NCBI GenBank assembly: GCA_947000775.1
Contig: CAMQGK010000008.1
Coordinates: 9,822,501-9,886,500, forward strand
Source: Pterois miles
Lineage: Eukaryota > Chordata > Actinopteri > Perciformes > Scorpaenidae
Length of the DNA stretch: 64,000 nucleotides
Reading direction: 5' to 3'
Positions 61,901 to 64,000 of this stretch are shown one piece after another. Within the stretch, counting starts at the first letter, position 1. Each line of letters begins with the position of its first letter. Below the pieces are notes generated by a model. It saw only the letters and a list, made by a program, of their open reading frames with translations. It did no database searches and was not told where the DNA came from. The translations under genes were made by a program, and so were the position numbers.

Positions 61901-64000
61901 AGAAACCAACATATAGCTCTGCATCAGATGTCTTATCTTTCTTTGAGCTCAAGGAGTAAGATGGCGGCTTATTCCAAAAGCATTTCACTTTCCCACCCCC
62001 CACCCCCACCCCTGCACTCCATTTCACTGCAGCACTGATTACACGTGGTGTTTACATATTCCATAGAGCACTGTGACAGAGATAAACCTCTCCTGATGCT
62101 TATCCCCTGGCCACAATGTGGAAACCACTAAGATATAATGTAAACCAAACGTCGCAGCTGCCCTTTCATGTCTCAAGTGCCAGTTCTGCGTGCTGAGCGA
62201 GTATTTTTGAGAGCTCAGCTTTACGTAGCATTGGTTTAAATTCAAGTTAAAACCATCATGCTTTTTTTTCTTCTTTTAATGATGTTGGCAAGCTCCTTTC
62301 ATAAGTGTGTTTTCACTTTTTTCGCGTGGTGGCACAGAAATAGTAGTTTGGAGGTACCAAACCCTAGATTTGGATGATTTTTTTTCTCTTGATAATTGAA
62401 TGTGGAAAGTTTGAGTAGCATGCTCTGGTGACGAGGACTTTTTGACATACATAGCTTTGAGTTTTGGGATTGAATATTTGTGGGGAGGGACATGCGTTTG
62501 ATACCAAATGTGATTAATGATTCCCACATAAGCGAATGAGGGGAGCGTTCCCCATAAAGTGGGTTGTGGGATTATACAGGGGGCCGCACTCGGAGGACTT
62601 CTTGGCATTAATTGGCCCGTCTCTCTCCTGTGGCTCTGAGCATTGCTGTCACTCTCCTCGGCACACTGCGGTTGGCGCATGTTATCACTCTCGAGGTCCT
62701 CCACAGTAAATGTGTCAGAGAAATTGCACTGGCCTAAAAATACTCTTGCATGTGTGTTTCCCATCGTCTCACATTCAGGACCCAGTGCTGTATTAGTCCC
62801 AACAGCAAGGGATGAAGTTCATCTGCTGAAATCATCAAGACATTTTGAGGATTGCTACCTCTCCTCGTTCTGTGCTGACATAAATGCACTACGTGGCCTT
62901 TACAGTTGGAGCATGATCTATAGGTTCCTCCACGCTCCCTTGCATAGCACCTGTGCCACACCCTTGTTTTATGATGTGCTGATGAGAGCGAGTGCTTGCC
63001 GCAGGGCTACCGCTCAGTATACAGTACATAACCCGCCATCAGGACACAATACACACAAACTCTTACAGTTGAGTTTACAGAACAGCCTGTACTACAGTTG
63101 CCAAGGTTAACTTAGGGAAATGAGGTTACAATCTTCATTAAGGAGAAGTGCTCTGTCAAGTGGAGCCGGTTTGTAATATACCTCAGATACTCTTTGCTGG
63201 AACAACTCCACACATCAAACAACTTCACAATAACAGTGCTGCCTGCTTTAACGTCAGTAATTTATTAATAGTTACTGTAGCTATGTGGACGTCTTTACAG
63301 CTTTGACAGACTTGTTTTCTCTCTGCTCTACATCGGCTCCAAGTTGCCTCCATAAATCTAAAACTAATCCACCAAGTGCGAGCTCATCCCTCTTAATTTG
63401 TTTTGCCCGCTTTACGTCCATGAAGATGTTCTCCAGTGACATCTAAGCTATCACGTTGACAACCCCAAGTGGCTCCTAATACTCCGACTGATTCTCTTCT
63501 ATAGCCGCTTTGATGCTCCCTTTATTATGTTCCACCACGGGGCTATTTTTTCCTCCCCTCCTCCTCTTGTTTACGAAAGAGGCCCGATAAGGCCTTCAGT
63601 TGGGCAGTGCTTGAACTTGCAGTCTGCCGCTCGGCCACATGGGCAAAGCTGAGGCCTACTTTAATCAAGACATGAGAATGACCCACTTCATCTTATGCTA
63701 ATTTGTTTTTTGGGGGGAAATTATCTGTGATTGACTGAAATGTTGTGGTGCCTTTCATAAGCTAATATCAAAGTAATATCTGTACTGAAGTAGGCTGTGT
63801 TGACATAATTCCTCTGTGGCTTTTTTTTTTTCTTACATACGCTGGGATGCTGTTTCCCATATGATAGCACTGAATCACATTGCGTGGCTGTTTGTATGAA
63901 AGCGGGCCTAATCTGTTGTAAAGCAGGGAAGTGGCACTTTTTACGAGGTGCTAATGGCCCGCTAATTCTTGGGGAAAGGCAAAGTGACCAGTTCCTTCAG

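Larger units (their letters stand above)
44875..64000 (+). other. nfib: nfib intron 2, first 19 kb
   Basis: No further exon of nfib and no other gene is recognisable to the window end. NFIB introns are very long in vertebrates and rich in conserved enhancers. Better-composed blocks that could be such elements include 46480-47170, 48770-49020, 49240-49330, 56270-56600, 62490-62770 and 63280-63700. The many 60-130-codon frames here look like chance frames. The intron also holds two hAT-type remnants and several microsatellites, listed separately. Confidence 0.6.

Noticed and set aside
1..64000. CRISPR arrays, phage or bacterial defence systems, operons
   Set aside because: The window is animal nuclear DNA. 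The only regular direct repeat array (39.07-39.52 kb) has no spacers and is a minisatellite.

Overview
This is vertebrate nuclear DNA, almost certainly from a ray-finned (teleost) fish. It holds intron-rich genes with GT-AG splice sites, tRNA-derived SINEs, many short non-autonomous DNA transposons of types common in fish, long microsatellites and no bacterial-style gene packing. I recognise four protein-coding genes, and their order agrees with the human 9p region, where NFIB and ZDHHC21 are neighbours and HAUS6 and PLAA lie on the same arm (from memory).

Layout. 1-5.4 kb: no recognised gene; a GC-rich promoter-like segment at 2.6-2.98 kb, one SINE with a perfect 10-bp target duplication and a second SINE interrupted by a poly-G tract of doubtful quality. 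5.55-12.12 kb (minus): haus6, a complete 16-exon model of 792 aa. 13.16-18.36 kb (minus): plaa, 14 exons and about 798 aa, carrying a 2-bp frameshift in exon 5. 18.4-20.2 kb: head-to-head promoter interval. 20.25-23.78 kb (plus): zdhhc21, complete in 7 coding exons, 265 aa. 23.8-34.2 kb: 3' flank and intergenic DNA with MITEs, a LINE relic and candidate conserved elements. 34.19 kb to the window end (plus): the 5' part of nfib, with two recognisable alternative first coding exons (34189-34263 and 41787-41813), the 532-bp DNA-binding-domain exon 2 (44343-44874) and the first 19 kb of a very large intron 2.

The genes do not form one pathway. HAUS6 is an augmin subunit that nucleates spindle microtubules. 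PLAA is a ubiquitin-binding VCP/p97 cofactor. ZDHHC21 is a palmitoyltransferase. NFIB is a developmental transcription factor. Haus6 and plaa are in tandem, with about 0.9 kb between the plaa polyadenylation signal and the haus6 start; plaa and zdhhc21 are divergent; zdhhc21 is followed by nfib in the same direction.

The observations most worth a second look are the plaa frameshift, the alternative nfib first exon that encodes a separate N-terminus, two further possible nfib start exons, a GC-AG intron in haus6, a hAT-type MITE nested in another MITE with an exact 8-bp target duplication, a 41-bp minisatellite upstream of nfib, a duplicated element inside nfib intron 2, a triple CCTAATTAG motif, and the recurrence of GCTAGC-type motifs at every promoter in the window. 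I found no convincing new gene system.
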